DNA from: Mesoflavibacter sp.
Lineage (GTDB): Bacteria; Pseudomonadota; Alphaproteobacteria; UBA8366; Aestuariispiraceae
Assembly (NCBI GenBank): GCA_017792345.1
Contig: CP051228.1
Location: 2,618,501 to 2,682,500 of the forward strand
Reading direction: 5' to 3'
DNA: 64,000 bases
In this document: piece after piece, positions 63,546-64,000 of the stretch
Numbering within the stretch: the stretch's first letter is position 1
Layout: every line of letters begins with the position of its first letter
Program-made: the position numbers and the translations under genes
The notes under the pieces: model-generated
Told to the model about the DNA's origin: nothing
What the model saw: only the letters and a program-made list of their open reading frames with translations
Databases searched by the model: none

Positions 63546-64000
63546 ATGGCGCCGCCCGTGCGTAAGATCGTACTTGTCGGGCGGTTGCTCACGACTGCGA
63601 CGCTGCTTGCGGCGGCGCTGTATTATTTTGGCGGCCGGGACTTCGCCGACGACCTGCTGTCGCTTGGCGGTGGCGTATTCGCCGTAATATTCGGCCTGGT
63701 CACGCTCAACATGGCGGTCATTTTCCTCCGCCTCGTCAGCCTGTTTCGACTGTTCCAGTTCGTCCTGCATCCGTGGCGGCTGTACCGCGCGCATGTGGTC
63801 GGCCTCGTTTCCGGGCTGTTCATCTTCAACATCGCCGGGACCATTATCGGCCGCAATATGGAACTCAGACACGCCGGGGTCAGCGCCTCCGCGGTCGCGG
63901 TGCTCAGCACGTTGGAAAAGGGGATCGCCCTTGCGATCGCCGTCGTTTTCCTGTGTGCCGGTGCGGTGGTGTTACTGGGAACCAGGGCGTCGGATTACGC
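63546..64000 (+). CDS. AglD/LPG-synthase-type membrane protein, partial
   Basis: The first 151 codons of a plus-strand gene cut by the window end. The product opens with a basic residue pair and then hydrophobic helices; the stretch RAHVVGLVSGLFIFNIAGTIIGRNMELRHAGVSASAVAVL resembles the lysylphosphatidylglycerol-synthase membrane domain (UPF0104/AglD) found in flippases and glycan-linked membrane proteins, with LEKGIAL where relatives have DRxxGL. The ATG at 63546 has a GAGAGG ribosome site. The full identity needs sequence beyond 64000. Confidence 0.7.
   Translation, partial: MAPPVRKIVLVGRLLTTATLLAAALYYFGGRDFADDLLSLGGGVFAVIFGLVTLNMAVIFLRLVSLFRLFQFVLHPWRLYRAHVVGLVSGLFIFNIAGTIIGRNMELRHAGVSASAVAVLSTLEKGIALAIAVVFLCAGAVVLLGTRASDY

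Noticed and set aside
63438-63872. A 144-codon minus-strand open frame near the right edge
   Set aside because: It overlaps the AglD-like gene start, and its highly charged translation is typical of an antisense shadow of a membrane protein.
1-64000. CRISPR arrays, tRNA or rRNA genes, insertion sequences
   Set aside because: No regularly spaced repeats, transposase motifs or RNA gene signatures were seen when reading through the window.

Overview
The window is GC-rich, gene-dense DNA from an alphaproteobacterium, probably a Rhodospirillales-type organism. The evidence is an sdhCDAB operon of alphaproteobacterial type, a fused cysNC gene beside cysD, and tightly packed genes with many 1-4 base start/stop overlaps. 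There are no tRNA or rRNA genes, CRISPR arrays or transposases. From about 10.7 kb to the right edge the window is a surface-glycan or flagellin-glycan biosynthesis island.

Layout. 0.1-3.6 kb: sdhCDAB (+) with an intrinsic terminator. 3.6-7.5 kb: a PaiB-like flavin-binding protein, two small membrane or secreted proteins (one FliL-like), a lipoprotein, and a VOC-family/dienelactone hydrolase pair. 7.6-10.4 kb: cysD-cysNC for sulfate activation (-). 10.7-11.6 kb: a lone methyltransferase (+). 11.6-41.5 kb: about 30 kb read entirely from the minus strand. In transcription order it holds pseB, a methyltransferase, an RmlD-like reductase, a NeuB-type synthase, a GT2, an SpsF-type cytidylyltransferase, a class III aminotransferase, an AAC(3)-like acyltransferase, a DltA/NRPS-like adenylation enzyme, a free carrier protein, a formyltransferase, a DUF4910 peptidase-like protein, an ATP-grasp ligase, an unclassified 622-residue protein and an enolase-superfamily enzyme. 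After these come a two-domain flavoprotein, an asparagine-synthase-like protein, a deacetylase-like protein, a WbpB/WbpD/WbpE-type set for a 2,3-diamino-uronic acid, a GT-C membrane protein, WbqC, a double GT4 protein, AsnB and LegB.

41.6-48.3 kb: an aldo/keto reductase (+), then a minus-strand operon of a CDP-alcohol phosphotransferase, HisF and HisH paralogues, a CMP-nonulosonate cytidylyltransferase, a PtmE-like nucleotidyltransferase and a PglK-like flippase. 48.6-51.7 kb: a divergent plus-strand operon of a capsule-type CysC-like kinase, ATP sulfurylase and a divergent pyruvate kinase. 51.7-53.0 kb: a cation/proton antiporter. 53.2-62.3 kb: a minus-strand group with a Kdo-transferase-like capsule protein, LegC, a methyltransferase, LegI, a PHP phosphoesterase, an ATP-grasp enzyme, LegG and a WbpG/PseA-type N-acetyl-sugar amidotransferase. 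62.4-64.0 kb: a methyltransferase (-) and the start of an AglD/LPG-synthase-type membrane protein (+), cut by the window end.

How the genes fit together. Two nonulosonic-acid routes seem to coexist. One is legionaminic-type (PtmE, LegB, LegC, LegG, LegI, a LegF-like enzyme), probably with an acetamidino group made by the amidotransferase plus HisH/HisF. The other begins with PseB and has its own synthase and cytidylyltransferase, but lacks recognisable PseC, PseG and PseH. The acyl-activation cassette (adenylation enzyme, carrier protein, AAC(3)-like transferase, formyltransferase, ATP-grasp, DUF4910, enolase-superfamily enzyme) lies inside that second operon. It is the best candidate for a new system: carrier-protein-dependent aminoacyl or acyl decoration of an aminosugar. 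A third sugar branch (GlcNAc3NAcA-type) lies beside it. All functions are inferred from motifs and context.
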